In this document: one piece after another, positions 1 to 11,100 of the stretch
How the letters are laid out: each line of letters begins with the position of its first letter
Position numbering within the stretch: position 1 is the stretch's first letter
Assembly: GCA_034008185.1 (NCBI GenBank)
Contig: CM067084.1
Coordinates: forward strand, 43,351,099 to 43,415,098
Direction of reading: 5' to 3'
Source of the DNA: Gorsachius magnificus
Lineage: Eukaryota; Chordata; Aves; Pelecaniformes; Ardeidae
Length of the DNA stretch: 64,000 nt
The notes under the pieces: generated by a model
Databases searched by the model: none
Told to the model about the DNA's origin: nothing
The model's input: the letters and a program-made list of their open reading frames with translations, nothing else
Made by a program: the position numbers and the translations under genes

Positions 1-3000
1 TAAAATGGTGATGCTGGTAAGGGAGCTTTCACAGAAGACTCAGGAGCCAGGATGGAATTAGCTATCACTGGAGAAGCAAAGTTTAATTTTTCTGTCTACC
101 CTTCTAGAAAGCATCTTGTGATATAATTTGATATATTTCAGGCAGTTCCTGTGTGCTACGAAACAATTCTTTTTTCATACAGTATCCCCTACTGTACATA
201 GTGTGAAATCATAGCAAATTCCATCCTATAAAACCATTCCTTTTTTCATTACTGTGTCTGTTAGCGGTTCTTTTTGTCAATTGTTATTTATAGTAGCTCC
301 AAGTTTTGTTCTGCTTATCCTGTACGTGTATACAGTTGCTTTGTGACTGAAGTACTGACTGGAAGATGATTAAAAGTATGGATGTGGATAAGCACCTCAA
401 AGTTCAGAATCTGGAATGACAAGCTTGCTTCTATTTCAGTGTTCTTTGAAATGTTAAAATAAGTGTTCAAGGTATTTGGTTTGCAGAGACTGATTTAGGT
501 TTGCAGTGCAGCATACTTGCAGGTTTTTGTTCTTGTGCTTTGAAATTTGAGTGCAGGGAGTGCTTGGATTTCCTTCTTAAACTCATAGGTCAGGTGGCTA
601 GGCGAAAGAAGTGAAAGATGCTAATTTCTTCTCAGTATTTGTGGTAATAGATTGACTGTATGTATCATGTTTTGTGAGTTCCTAGTTCCTCACGACAAAG
701 ACATATTTTTTAATATATTTAGGCAATTGTTATGCAGCTTTGTTTTACCAAGTTGTTTCTAGTATAATTTCAAAGCAATTAAGTAACAAATAAGAAAATC
801 TTGAGATAATCCTCCACCGAAATGTCCAAAAAGAAATGAAGTAAATAAAGTTCAATTTAGAGATAAGGTCAAGAAAGTAGAGACAGTCTCAAGAATAAGC
901 AGAGATCCACTGGGTATGCTAAGGATCAAATTATCCAAGGTAGGGAAAGGATCACAGGCTGCAGGTGCGGGCAGAGGCTCTGCTACCTTGCCACTGTGGA
1001 ACGTACACCAGTGGTTAAATACAGACAGAAATTTGGCTATTGCAACTCTGTGGTCGGTCTGGTTTTCATCGCAGGAACTGAACTATATCTCACTGCCACT
1101 GCCTAACACGTTGAGACCCCTCCCAAACACTTTTATAAACTTTTTGGGAAATATTGCTCTGTCAAAAATAGTTGAAAATAAAACTGTGATTTATTGGAGG
1201 CATGGATTTAAAACTTGGAAATACTAGCTGCTGATACGTCTGCCCAGAGCATGCTGCTTTCTGTGCAGACAAGCCATCGGTAACTCCCAATCCTCAGGTA
1301 ATCCATGCTTACCCGGCTGTGGAGTAGACAGGGAAGTTAAAAGTGAAGGAGAAGAGGCCTGGTTTTCTTTCACTGACAATTTTTATGGAAGAATCATATG
1401 TTGAGATACAAAAAATACGATAACTATTCCACAAGATTTTTCCAATAAACTGTTTTGTATATGGTGGTTTTGTCAAGAGAAGTTGCAAAAATTTAGTGAA
1501 ATAGATGGATTTCTTTGAGAGTTTTGGTTGTGGGTTTTTGAGAGAAAAAGGCTTACCCCTAAATTCACAGATTCAATGAAAGATATAAAGTAGAAAAAGT
1601 TTGGAATTATGGATAAATATACATTTTTTTAAAGTTGCAATTTTTCATTATAAAGGGTTTCAAAATTGTCATAATAAGCTAAAAAAAGACTATTTTTTAC
1701 TTGAGATTGGTTTTTTGTGTTTTGTAAGTGCCCTAGAGGTCAAATTAGATTGTGTTACCGTTGTAAGGATTAAATTATTTTAAGTGATCACTGTTGGAGC
1801 TATTATTTGTCTCACTCAGGTGGTACAACAGGTAATTAGATAATGCATATTAAAAAATAAACCATGAGAAAAACATTTGTTAGTAATATGGGATGCTATT
1901 AATTGAGTTTTGTGAATAATAATAAAATTGCATATGAAAATATATTATCTTGATGCACAGCATGAATAGGTACTGAAGAAGGATGGGGATGTGAGGGAAA
2001 CTTGTGGTTGTGTTAAATTTTCAAGTGTGCTGCCAAGACAGATAGGAGGTTTTGAGGTTGCCAGTGGCAGCGGTTGAATCTTCCTGAAACTTGTCGGTTT
2101 GCAGTTCACCTGCAAGCACAGATTTCATTGTTTTTGGAAGTATGCCACAAAGCAACCTGTATTCTGGGATGAGAAATAACAGTTCTCCTGTGATTACTAT
2201 GCATTTACTGACTTGTACCTCCGCGCTTTTTATTTGTCATCTGGATCAGGAAAATTCTTTACTGAAGTTCGTATGTGGAAAAATTATTATTTATTAGAGC
2301 TGTCATAGAATTGTCACCTGGTAATCAATCTTTTGCTTTCTCCCTATAGAAAGTAGGGACCTTCATAAAGATAGTTGTCTCAATGTTACAGAAGGCTAAC
2401 AAAATGGAAGCACTGTTTAAAAATGAAATAATTTAATGAGAGCAAGCGTTTGCAACCACTTTCCAGATGACAAAATGCATGGTAAGCCACAATTGTGGTA
2501 TGAATCAAGGAAATAGCATATGCTAGTGGATAAAATATAAGGTAATCATAACAGTTACAGTTAGGTCTGGTGTCACTGGTGATTGTATTAAACTTGGCTG
2601 TCTCTAATGGAAAGTGAAAGAAAAATAAATTTAATCATTTGATAAAATGACTGCATATGCAGATGTATCCTTATTTTTCTTTCCCAGAATTCTATAATAT
2701 GTATTACAGACCTATATAATTTTTTCCGTACTCTTATGATATCGGAAACAGCACTCGTTTCCTTCTGAAGACCTCTTTTCTGATGTAAGGCCAATTTCTT
2801 TATTTGCCTAATCTATTCCTGTTCCAATTTCCTTATTTCATTTTAATGATTCAGATTATAGGAACTGTCAGATAACAAACATTAGTGTATTTAGCAACCT
2901 CTGCTGAATTTTCTAGAATAAATCTATGAACAAGCAACAAGAGAAGTGTAGCAAACTCACAGGACATAATTATCCAGGATGACTAGTATGATGAAACTAT

Positions 3001-4194
3001 ATAAAACTTTACAATTTTTGCTTGTACATTTTTGTTGTTGTTCAATGGTGGGTAAACAACCTTCAGTACAGAATAAGATAGAAGTTTGTCTTTTGAAGGA
3101 AAAGGAAGATACAGAGAAGCTGCAACATTAATAAATATACTTAAATAGATTTTTTTTATTGAATGTAAACAGTCACAGAATATCTGCTTATCAGCTTTAT
3201 AAAACAACAAAAACTTCTGAGAGAATCTTCAGAATTTAAACTGATTGTAATATGTTGATGTAATTCATTTAGACATGTTAACATCTATTTTGGTACAACA
3301 CCAAATGAATTTTTTGATGATCTTACAAATGAATAAGATTTCAGTTGAGCACCTTCTTATGAAAACACATGTTTGTTTGACTGACTTCTCATTAATTTTA
3401 TTTAATGGTGTATGGTTTTAGGCCTCCTGAGGTTTGCAAGATTTTAAGGTAAGTGTGCCCGCTGTTTAATTAACACAGAGCATCCTATGGTTTGTGTGTG
3501 AAAACTCATGTTTAGAAAGTATGTGGAAAATCCTATTTTCCTTAAGCAGACATCTTCAACTGGAACAATTCTGTAAGTTATGATAATTTAGCTGCTAATA
3601 TATTTTAAAAAACAGTTGTCAGAAGAGACTGTTTTTATTTGGTGGAAGACTTTTTTGCCTTCCTTTGAAGGACAATGTCTGTAAACAGTATAAAACAGAC
3701 AAGCTGCAATGCCTTCAGAAGAATTCTCAGAACTGCATTGTTGATTTCTCTAGGTGTATGCCTTATACACTTGGAGGATTACATATTGCACTTCTTTCTT
3801 TTTAGAAACAACCTTGGCATCGGTTAAAATCTGGTGATAAATGACTGGGTGAAATTCCCATTAAAGTTAATGGAAAGCAGTGCTCAGCTTTTCATGTTCA
3901 GCTTTGGACTGACTTAAAACAAAATTTAAAAATCATGCAACTGACCAGTTTTCTTCTTGCTGCCTATATTTTCCCATATGGTATTAAAGGAAACTTCTTG
4001 TGTATTGTAAATTTTTAGAACTAGCAATATATACAATAGTCAGAAAAGAGCTACCATATTCTAATATTTTCATCCTCATCAATTTTATGCATTGTTTTTA
4101 TCTCTGGAGGAACACATGCTAAAAGAAATACTCCACTAGAATCAACAGAACCATTCTCTGGTTTACTAGATCAGGTTTCCAGGGCTAAATTCAC
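1..4194. other. AT-rich unique sequence, nothing recognised
   Basis: No protein family, RNA gene or repeat family is recognised here. The longest open frame is 103 codons (916-1227, plus strand); it has no low-complexity or domain signal and looks like chance. A-, T- and TA-rich runs are common, as expected of avian intergenic or intronic DNA. Old, highly diverged repeats could be present below what can be recognised by eye. Confidence 0.6.
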
Positions 4195-4375
4195 AAAATG
4201 GGTAAGCTCAGGCCCACTGCCGGGTGGTAGCTGGGGGCACCACGCCTGCTTCCAGGGGCAGGCACTGCATGCGTCGGCTGCAGCAGTGGGCACCAAACTC
4301 TTCCTCTTAGCTGTCTCTGCCTCTCTTGATGCTGCCTCCCTTGCCCTGATGAATTGCCCAGGTTTCTTGTCCAAC
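4195..4375. other. Small GC-rich islet of unknown origin
   Basis: This stretch is clearly richer in G and C than the AT-rich DNA on both sides, and the change is abrupt. The minus strand is open for 67 codons (4171-4374), which follows from the composition and shows no recognisable domain. There are few CpG dinucleotides, so it is not a CpG island. It could be an unrecognised repeat fragment or a composition patch. Confidence 0.4.
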
Positions 4376-5795
4376 CTCTAAAGAATCAATCGCCTTATAA
4401 ATGGAAGTTATTTTCTTAACAGTAGACTGAAAAAAAAAATAAAAAATCAGGAAATCAAAGAGTGGAAATGGAATGAATGGAGTGAAAAATCATCTTGTTC
4501 AGCCAAAAAAGTTCTGCTGATGAAAAAGATGTAGAAGCATCTACTTTAGGCTGGAACATGATTTCCATCTTCTCTTCAAATTTTCATCTCGAAATTCTCT
4601 CTAAAGCACAATATATTGGGAAGGTCCTCACTTGGATTGTCAGAAGCATAGGTTAAAAAAAAAAAAAACAAACCTTCATTTTGCTTTCAGAGACTTGACT
4701 GAGGTGTATGACATCCAAAAAATGTTGTACCTTAATTCCAGGCTGTAAAATACTGTAGGCTTGTACTTTTGCCTTTCCTGATCCAGTTGTGTGACTCCTT
4801 GGGCCAGAAGGAGTAATGACTCCTAGTTTTGAAGTACTAAGGCATTAGTTGAGGCAGATTGTACTCAAAGAGCTTTTCAGAGTTCGCTCCCACAGTTTTC
4901 TTTTAACATAGCAATTTAATCTGAAAGAACTAATACTAATTTAAATGTACATTGTTATTTTATTTATCTGGATTATGTCTCAGGATTACAAAACAAAATA
5001 ATTCTTATAAAGGTCATTAAATAAGTAAAAAATCAACAATCATTTTCACCTCTGTCTATCTTGTAGTACATACCCCATTCCTAGTCATGATACTACTAGT
5101 TTTGTGTTCCTTACCTAGGCTATGAAATGTTGTATTTTGTAATTTAAAAAGAAAAAACAACATACCAGTAATAACTTTCTAATATTTTATTTAATTTTGT
5201 ATAATAGAGTTTTTAAATATATTATATATCTCATTGAAACTAGTAACGTTAACAGATCGACAGTAAAGAGAAGAATATTGGTCTGGCAAGCACTGAACCA
5301 AATACTACAACTACAGATCAAAGTGTGATCATTTTAGGTACTATATTAGGCCATTACTACGTGTTGTCTGGTTTTCATTTAAAGTGAAAACCCCACATTT
5401 TTATTCTGTTGGCATTCCTTATATTCTTCTTCAGTATTTGCTTAAGGTCAGAAGTGCAAAATTCAGTACCACTAAACAAAAGCATGAATGAAAATGCCAT
5501 TTCAACATGAAATTTTGATAATATGTGAATCCTTCAGGAATCACATATAAGATCTAAATTCTGAATTTTTGAGCGTCTGCTGGAATTCAGCTATAGAATC
5601 AAGTTCTAATGCTGAAAAATAATCTCCAAGCTGCCCATGGTTTAATTTTAATATCATGTTTTAAAGAATCCACCCCTATAGATATTCTGGAGTAATATTT
5701 TTTCATATATCTTTCTGGATTTATGATGAGGGTTTTTTACCCTGTCTGATCCAAAACTGAACATAATGTGTATAGCTCAGCATTATTATTAAGAC
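4376..5795. other. AT-rich unique sequence, nothing recognised
   Basis: The sequence has several A-runs (for example near 4655-4670) and no recognisable gene or repeat. It ends where the minus-strand CR1 begins. Confidence 0.6.
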
Positions 5796-6228
5796 AGAAT
5801 AGAAGAAATTGGAATATTTCAGTTGGAAAGGACCTACAACAGTCACCTAGTCCAACTGCCTGACCACTTCAGGGCTGACCAAAAGTTAAAGTAAATTATT
5901 AAGGGCATTGTCCCAATTCCTCTTAAACACTGACAGGCTTGGGGCATTGACCACCTCTCTAGGAAGCCTGTTCCAGTGTTTGACCACCCTCTCGGTAAAG
6001 AAATGCTTCCTAAAGTCCAGTCTAAACTTCCTCTGGAGCAGCTTTGAACCATTCCCACATGTCCTATAGCCGTATACCAGGGAGAAGAGCTCAGCACTTC
6101 CCCTCCTCAGGAAGCTGTAGAGAGCAATAAGGTCACCCCTCAGCCACCTTTTCTCCAAACCAGACAAACACAAAGTCCTCCGCCCCTCCTTATAGAACAT
6201 GCCTTCCAGCCCTTTCACCAGCAAAAAA
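5796..6228 (-). mobile_element. CR1 LINE 3' fragment, minus strand, 5'-truncated
   Basis: Read on the minus strand, this is the end of CR1 ORF2 and its short 3' untranslated region. The open frame at 5886-6260 ends in the conserved CR1 C-terminus: an [17 protein letters not shown] block, a CGNGSKL block, an FRLDFRKHFFTERVV block and an HWNRLPREVV block. The 3' end is represented by the complement of the CR1 word TTGGAAAGGACCTACAACAG followed by TCACCTAGTCCAACTGCC. The usual GATTCTAT tail has decayed. The element is truncated shortly before the SLEKR block, so the endonuclease and catalytic reverse transcriptase parts are missing. The copy lies directly beside the tandem repeat that starts near 6285. 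Subfamily is not assigned; it is more diverged than the copies at 18.6 and 60.4 kb. Confidence 0.92.
5886..6228 (-). pseudogene. CR1 ORF2 C-terminal remnant
   Basis: This is the coding part of the minus-strand CR1. About 114 codons of the C-terminal region of ORF2p are readable without a stop, ending at residues NLL. The reverse transcriptase catalytic motifs lie upstream in a full element and are absent here, so no active protein can come from it. It is open by chance of limited decay rather than selection. Confidence 0.85.
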
Positions 6229-6284
6229 ACATGGATATCAAAGTTTATTTTGAGATACATTTCACACAGAGATGATGGGTGATG

Positions 6285-6520
6285 CAGATCTCCATTTGTC
6301 CACGGCTATGGAGAGCTTCCAGCTGCCTGTAGGACTGTGATGGGGTACAGAGACTGTGGGTGGTGTGGAGCTCCCTTTGTCTGTGGCTACAGAGAGCTTC
6401 CAGCTGCCTGTAGGACCATAACAGAGTACAAAGAAGGTGAGTAGTGCAGAGCTCACTTTGTCCACAGCTACAGGGAGCTTCCAGCTCTCTGTAGAACCAT
6501 AACAAGTTACAGGACTAGGT
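6285..6520 (+). repeat. 81-bp tandem repeat, about three units
   Basis: The word GAGAGCTTCCAGCTGCCTGT occurs at 6311 and again at 6392, and a variant (GGGAGCTTCCAGCTCTCTGT) lies at 6473, giving an exact 81-bp period. The text around it, (T/A)CTTTGTC(C/T)..GGCTA upstream and a (C/T)ATAACA..GTACA block downstream, repeats with it. Units differ at many positions, so the array is old or quickly diverging. Because 81 is 27 codons, the minus strand stays open in two frames across the array (6245-6505 and 6262-6465), which gives 27-residue periodic predicted peptides. I regard these as a by-product of the repeat. Confidence 0.85.
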
Positions 6521-7400
6521 CTATGTGTGTTTCCTTATCCTTAGGTCAATGTCCTTGTAGAAAGTTGCAACAATGTCTAGCTAATAGAGGAAGGAGAGAA
6601 CATGTGTGTGCCATGATCTGGTCATGTCCTTGTCTGGGTATGTGGCTGTTAAAGACAGGAGCATCAAAGAACAGAGCAGCCACCCCCCCATTCGCATGGG
6701 ACAGACCCTGCCTCCCTGCCCAGGGCTCTCCCAGCCTCACGTCAAGGCTGTCCAACCTGTCTCCCTGATGGACAGGAGACACCCATCCTGGCCCAACCAT
6801 GTCACTAATCCCACTGCAATGTAGGCCACAACCAGTGTTTTCCCCCCTGCTGTGACCTGGATGCTAGGGCTAGTGCCAGGAGCTCCTGTGTGGCCCAGCC
6901 CTTGGCTACCTGAGGAAAAAGAGTGCATGGCTTTGCCGTGGCTTTAGGGAGCTCTCGGCTCCCTGTAAGACTATAACAGGGTATGGGTTGGGGCAATCTT
7001 ATCTGTCCTGTAGTGTGCTGACAGCAATCTGATTGAGTATTGGAGGAGGGAGAGGACAGGAATGTGCCATGGTCTCTGGTTGCATCCTTATCCAGGCATC
7101 CAGCTGTAATAGGATAAACAACAAAGGAGGAGCAACCACCCTCCACCGTCATGGGCAACCCCTGCCTGTCCCTCCCCTGCCTGTTCCTCCCCTGCCCTCT
7201 CCTTTCAGCCTTTGTTCACCTGGCTATTTGTCTTCCAGCCTGGTCTGGCACAGCCCTTTTTACACCCATCCTGGGCCACCCATGTCACCAACAACTCCCC
7301 TGTGACATGGCCACCACCATTGTTCTCTCTGCTGTGACACAGCCATAACACCACCAGGGCTGATGCCTGGAGTTAGTGCTGCATCACTGTGACGTGGATA
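6473..7400 (+). repeat. Two ~470-bp tandem units (higher-order repeat)
   Basis: The last 81-bp unit starts a larger unit that is repeated once: roughly 6473-6946 and 6947-7400. Matching landmarks are GGGAGCT(T/C).C.GCTC at 6473 and 6947, TGTGCCATG at 6607 and 7063, a GAGCA(G/A)CCACC block near 6677 and 7132, ACACCCATCCTGG at 6779 and 7262, and a CTGCTGTGAC block in both. Offsets vary from 456 to 483, so indels separate the units. The region is GC-rich compared with its surroundings and has few CpGs. It matches no repeat family I recognise. Open frames across it on both strands are products of the composition. Confidence 0.75.
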
Positions 7401-7911
7401 TTATCTTCCAGCATTCAGGCAAGAAGAAACAACCAAATAATAAAAATAAGTTAATAAAATAACAGTTGGTAATGCTGTGGTAGGAAATTAGGCAGCTATA
7501 GAAACAATTTAAAGAATAGGACCTCAGCAAATATTAGAAAATAATTAAAAGCAGCAAGTCCAACCCACTGTGCGATTTTAAAGATTTGTGCGGTACTTGC
7601 TGCTGAGATTTGTGAGTTTGAAGGCAATTTTGGAAGAAAAAATATTTGTCATGTTGACTGAAGGTAATATTTCACATATTTGGAATTAAAGATGTGTTCA
7701 GTGCCAAACCCTGCATCCCTGAGTGGCTGACAGTGCTGAGCAGGGTTCAACATGAACTGGAAGACTTGCATCTTTCTTTCCTTGAAAAGACCAAAGATTT
7801 TGCCATGGACTGTCTTGTCCTGCACACTTCAGTTGGACACCAGAATGAAATACCTGAATTAGCTTCCATCTCCTTGGTTCACTGCAGACTATTACGTATG
7901 ACCTCTTAAAT
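7401..7911. other. Unique sequence between tandem repeat and CR1
   Basis: No family is recognised. Composition returns to AT-rich at about 7420. A 71-codon open frame (7694-7909) has no domain signal. Confidence 0.5.
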
Positions 7912-8173
7912 TGACAGGACCAAAGGCAATGGGCACAAGCTGAAACACATGAGGTTCCCTCTGAACTTCAGAAAACACTATTTTACTGTGAGGGTGCCTA
8001 AGTACTGGCATTGGTTGTCCATGGAGGTTGTGGAACCTCCCTCCTTGGACATATTTTAAAGGCATCTGGACATGGTCCTGGGCTATTGATTCTAAGTGAT
8101 CCTGCCTGAGCAGGGGGGTTTGGACCAAATGACCTCCAGAGGTCCCTTCCAACCTCAACCAATGTGTGATTCA
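7912..8173 (+). mobile_element. Older CR1 LINE 3' end, plus strand
   Basis: The plus strand carries recognisable CR1 ORF2 C-terminal words, although no long frame remains: a RTKGNGHKLKH block, an NFRKHYFTVRV block, a VVEPPSLDIF block, and then a premature stop. The 3' untranslated end reads GGTTTGGACCAAATGACCTC followed by CAGAGGTCCCTTCCAACCTC, a form typical of older CR1 groups rather than of the younger copies in this window. The tail octamer is reduced to TGTGTGATTC. It is 5'-truncated to about 260 bp. Confidence 0.9.
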
Positions 8174-11100
8174 GGCACATGGAGACAGTGCAAGTCAGAT
8201 GACACATAGTAAGGGTTTCAGCCCCATTAACCTTCTGTCAAGTTTGGCCCAAAGACAGCTACTAGAGTAGCTGACTGATACAGTCAATGTGCACGACTCT
8301 GTGACTAGAGACTTGACAGCTAGTGGACTCACAACAAACAGTCAGGGACCACATCCTGGTGCAAACTCTGAGCTTTCTTTGGAGACCACCAAAATGGTAG
8401 ATATGTATCAGATTATAGTTAAAGTTATCAGATTATAATTTTCCAGGCAGTGGACCTGTTAGCTGTGCAGTCTTCAGCTGGGAGAAATAAAGATCCCAGA
8501 AGGTTCACTAGTCCTATATATTTTGGATTTAAACCAAGGAAGTTGTCTAAGGCAGCTCATCTGCTGTCTTCAGTAGCCATATTGCCCTCAAGGAAGGCAG
8601 GTGTTTTCTAGACATCAATAAAGGTGCTGGGTTGAAAACCAGACTGAGAAGCTCTGAAGAGTTCATTATCCATTTCTGTACCTGTGTGCAAAAGAAGGTG
8701 TTGAAATCCTGTAATCCTCTAGTATTTTGCACCTTCTTTCCTCTCAGTCTTTGCAGGGATAAGTAGTTACATAGGGTGCAAAGCAGCAATGACTCAAGCC
8801 TGCAGTGTTTCCAGATGGGACGAGCAGCATCAGCATCTGAGACACCACACAAGAGCTCCTGCCTGCATTTTCAGACACTAGGAGTTCACATGCTTCAGCT
8901 AAGATCCAGATAAACATGTTGAATTTGTGAGGCTCTTCTGAACCTAGCACGAGTTCTGAACTGTTTAAAGCTTTTTTTCACTTATTTCTTGTTTCTGCTT
9001 TTTACCCAGAAATAGAATAGAAGCAGCATCTATGTTTGCATGCAGGCAACAGTTGTTTTGTATTGCTGATGCAAAATATATAGTAAGAGAAAACAAGGAA
9101 TTAGCTTTATGAAGTTAAATGGTTTTGCTTAGTTGCAGCTTTCCGTCTTTATTTGCAATAATGTTCTTATTTGCATTGTACGAACGTGTCTAGATACTGA
9201 AAGCATTCTGCTGAACTTCAGCTAATCAGAATTAAATCATCAGAGTAGGTAGGAAGTTTCTTTCTAATTTAAAGGTTGGTAATACTTCATCACCTCACAT
9301 TCTTTCTTTGATTTACAGAACAACCTCTCATGCTATTTATTAGCTATATGTGCATCCAGTTTCCTTGAGCTACAAAAAAAATCACAATGGGCTATTCTAT
9401 TTCTGAAATTTTGTACCAGATATCATTGCCCGTGTAACTGTCTTTTCCCTATTTTTCTTTAAGGCTGTCTTGGTGCTTTTTTCCCCATATGTTTCCCATT
9501 TTTAGCATGTTTGGATGTTTTAGCCCTCAGGCCTTTACTTTGAAATGTAGAAACTGTAATCTCTGGACTGCCTCTCTTATCTTTACACTCCCTTCTGTCT
9601 TCTCCTGTATAGGTAGATTTTCATACTATATAAAAGAGTTTTCACTGAGATCTTAATGTACTTGATCACATCTGTGAGGCCAGTAATGATCTTTGAAAAA
9701 GTAGCAACAGAAAAATGTTAAACAAAAATTAGAAATAATGAGGTATGCTCATGCTATCTCATGAAAGTTAGAGGATAAAATAGGAGGAAAAAAAGAGTAT
9801 CTTACGTGAAATTTCAAGTTTAATTAGGCATATTAAAAAAAACCCACCTAAGTAATTTGACTACAAAAATACTTAATTTGGAGTATCTTCTACTCAGGTT
9901 GTTTACACAGAGAAATCATATGGCTCTTATCAAACCCCTTCTCTGCAGGGAAGAAAAAACTGTAGAAACACTACCTTAATCTTATTAACATGAAAATGTG
10001 CAGTTTTAAGGAAGAAAAGGAGTAGCACTTCCTCCCACCTTGTTCCCTGAGAAAAAAAAAATTGTCTTGCGAATGTTTCTCACTGGTTTCAAGCCTATTC
10101 ACCCACACCTTTATTACAAAGCTGGGAAGATTTTGGAGAAGATTGATGAGGACTTACTGTTTCTTCTTGGGTCCTGCACATGATGGCGAGTCAGCAAGGT
10201 TTTGTCAGTTCCTGCCCTTGCTTCTGTTACTGTAGCGCAGGATAGTAAATGCTCTTATCTCCCCCTTCTCAGATGCTGGATAAAGTAACTCCATCTGAAA
10301 TATTAGAGACAGATGCAGAGCAGCCTGGTCTGCCTTTGTATTTTGTTTTAGTGGACAAACTCTTATCTTTCCCCAGTCACCCTAGTTAAACACACTGCTA
10401 AGATGGAAGCGACACAGCCTTGCCGTACATCACCTTACTTCCCTCAAATGTTTTGGAAGCATTTCTCTTGCCAAGAAGTTTGTCTCATTCAACTTTCAAT
10501 GACTGGAGACAATCAATTAAGGCCAGATAGATTTTCTGTCAAACATTGTTACAAATATGCAAGTTATTTTTAGTTAAGGTAATTACCCATTTGTAAATAT
10601 TGTGTAACAGTATGATAGATTCTCCATCACTTGAAATTTTTCTACTCTTTCAGTCACAATCAGGCTTTAAAGTATTTGCTTTATTTTAACTATGAATTCA
10701 CACTTGATGCAAGGGCTGCTAGGTGAATTCTTGTTACACTGGGACTCAGGATAGATATTTGAAACTCTTTCCCTTCTCGTTTTCAAATCTCTTGACAGTC
10801 TGATGTAGAGCCTGATGTAAAATTACTCTTCATTGAGGACAATTTCATTTTGGAGCTATGTGTAAAATAATAAACGTATATATTTTTTTACATCAGGATG
10901 GCATGAAGCTACATCACAGGGAGAATTAATATTCTGTTGCCGTTTCTCAACAGTACTTGTCATGGTCTCACTTTAAGTGAAAAGTTTGTATTTGGGAGGT
11001 GTACCAAAATCTACTATGGCACGGTCGTTAGCCATTTCATTTATCCCCAGCAGTCCATCTGTACATTCCGTAACAGATATTTAACTGTCATCTGTATTAA

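Noticed and set aside
916..1227. 103-codon plus-strand frame
   Set aside because: No domain, no repeat and no neighbouring exon-like features; the length is expected by chance in 64 kb.
4182..4203. Tiny exon-like signal (TTTCCAG ... GGGTAAGC)
   Set aside because: About 20 bp between weak splice-like words; such pairs are frequent by chance.
6523..7348. Several overlapping frames on both strands
   Set aside because: They arise from the GC-rich tandem repeat, which has few stop codons, and are not coding.
6245..7400. CpG island or gene promoter
   Set aside because: GC content is raised but CpG dinucleotides are few, and no transcript start features are seen.
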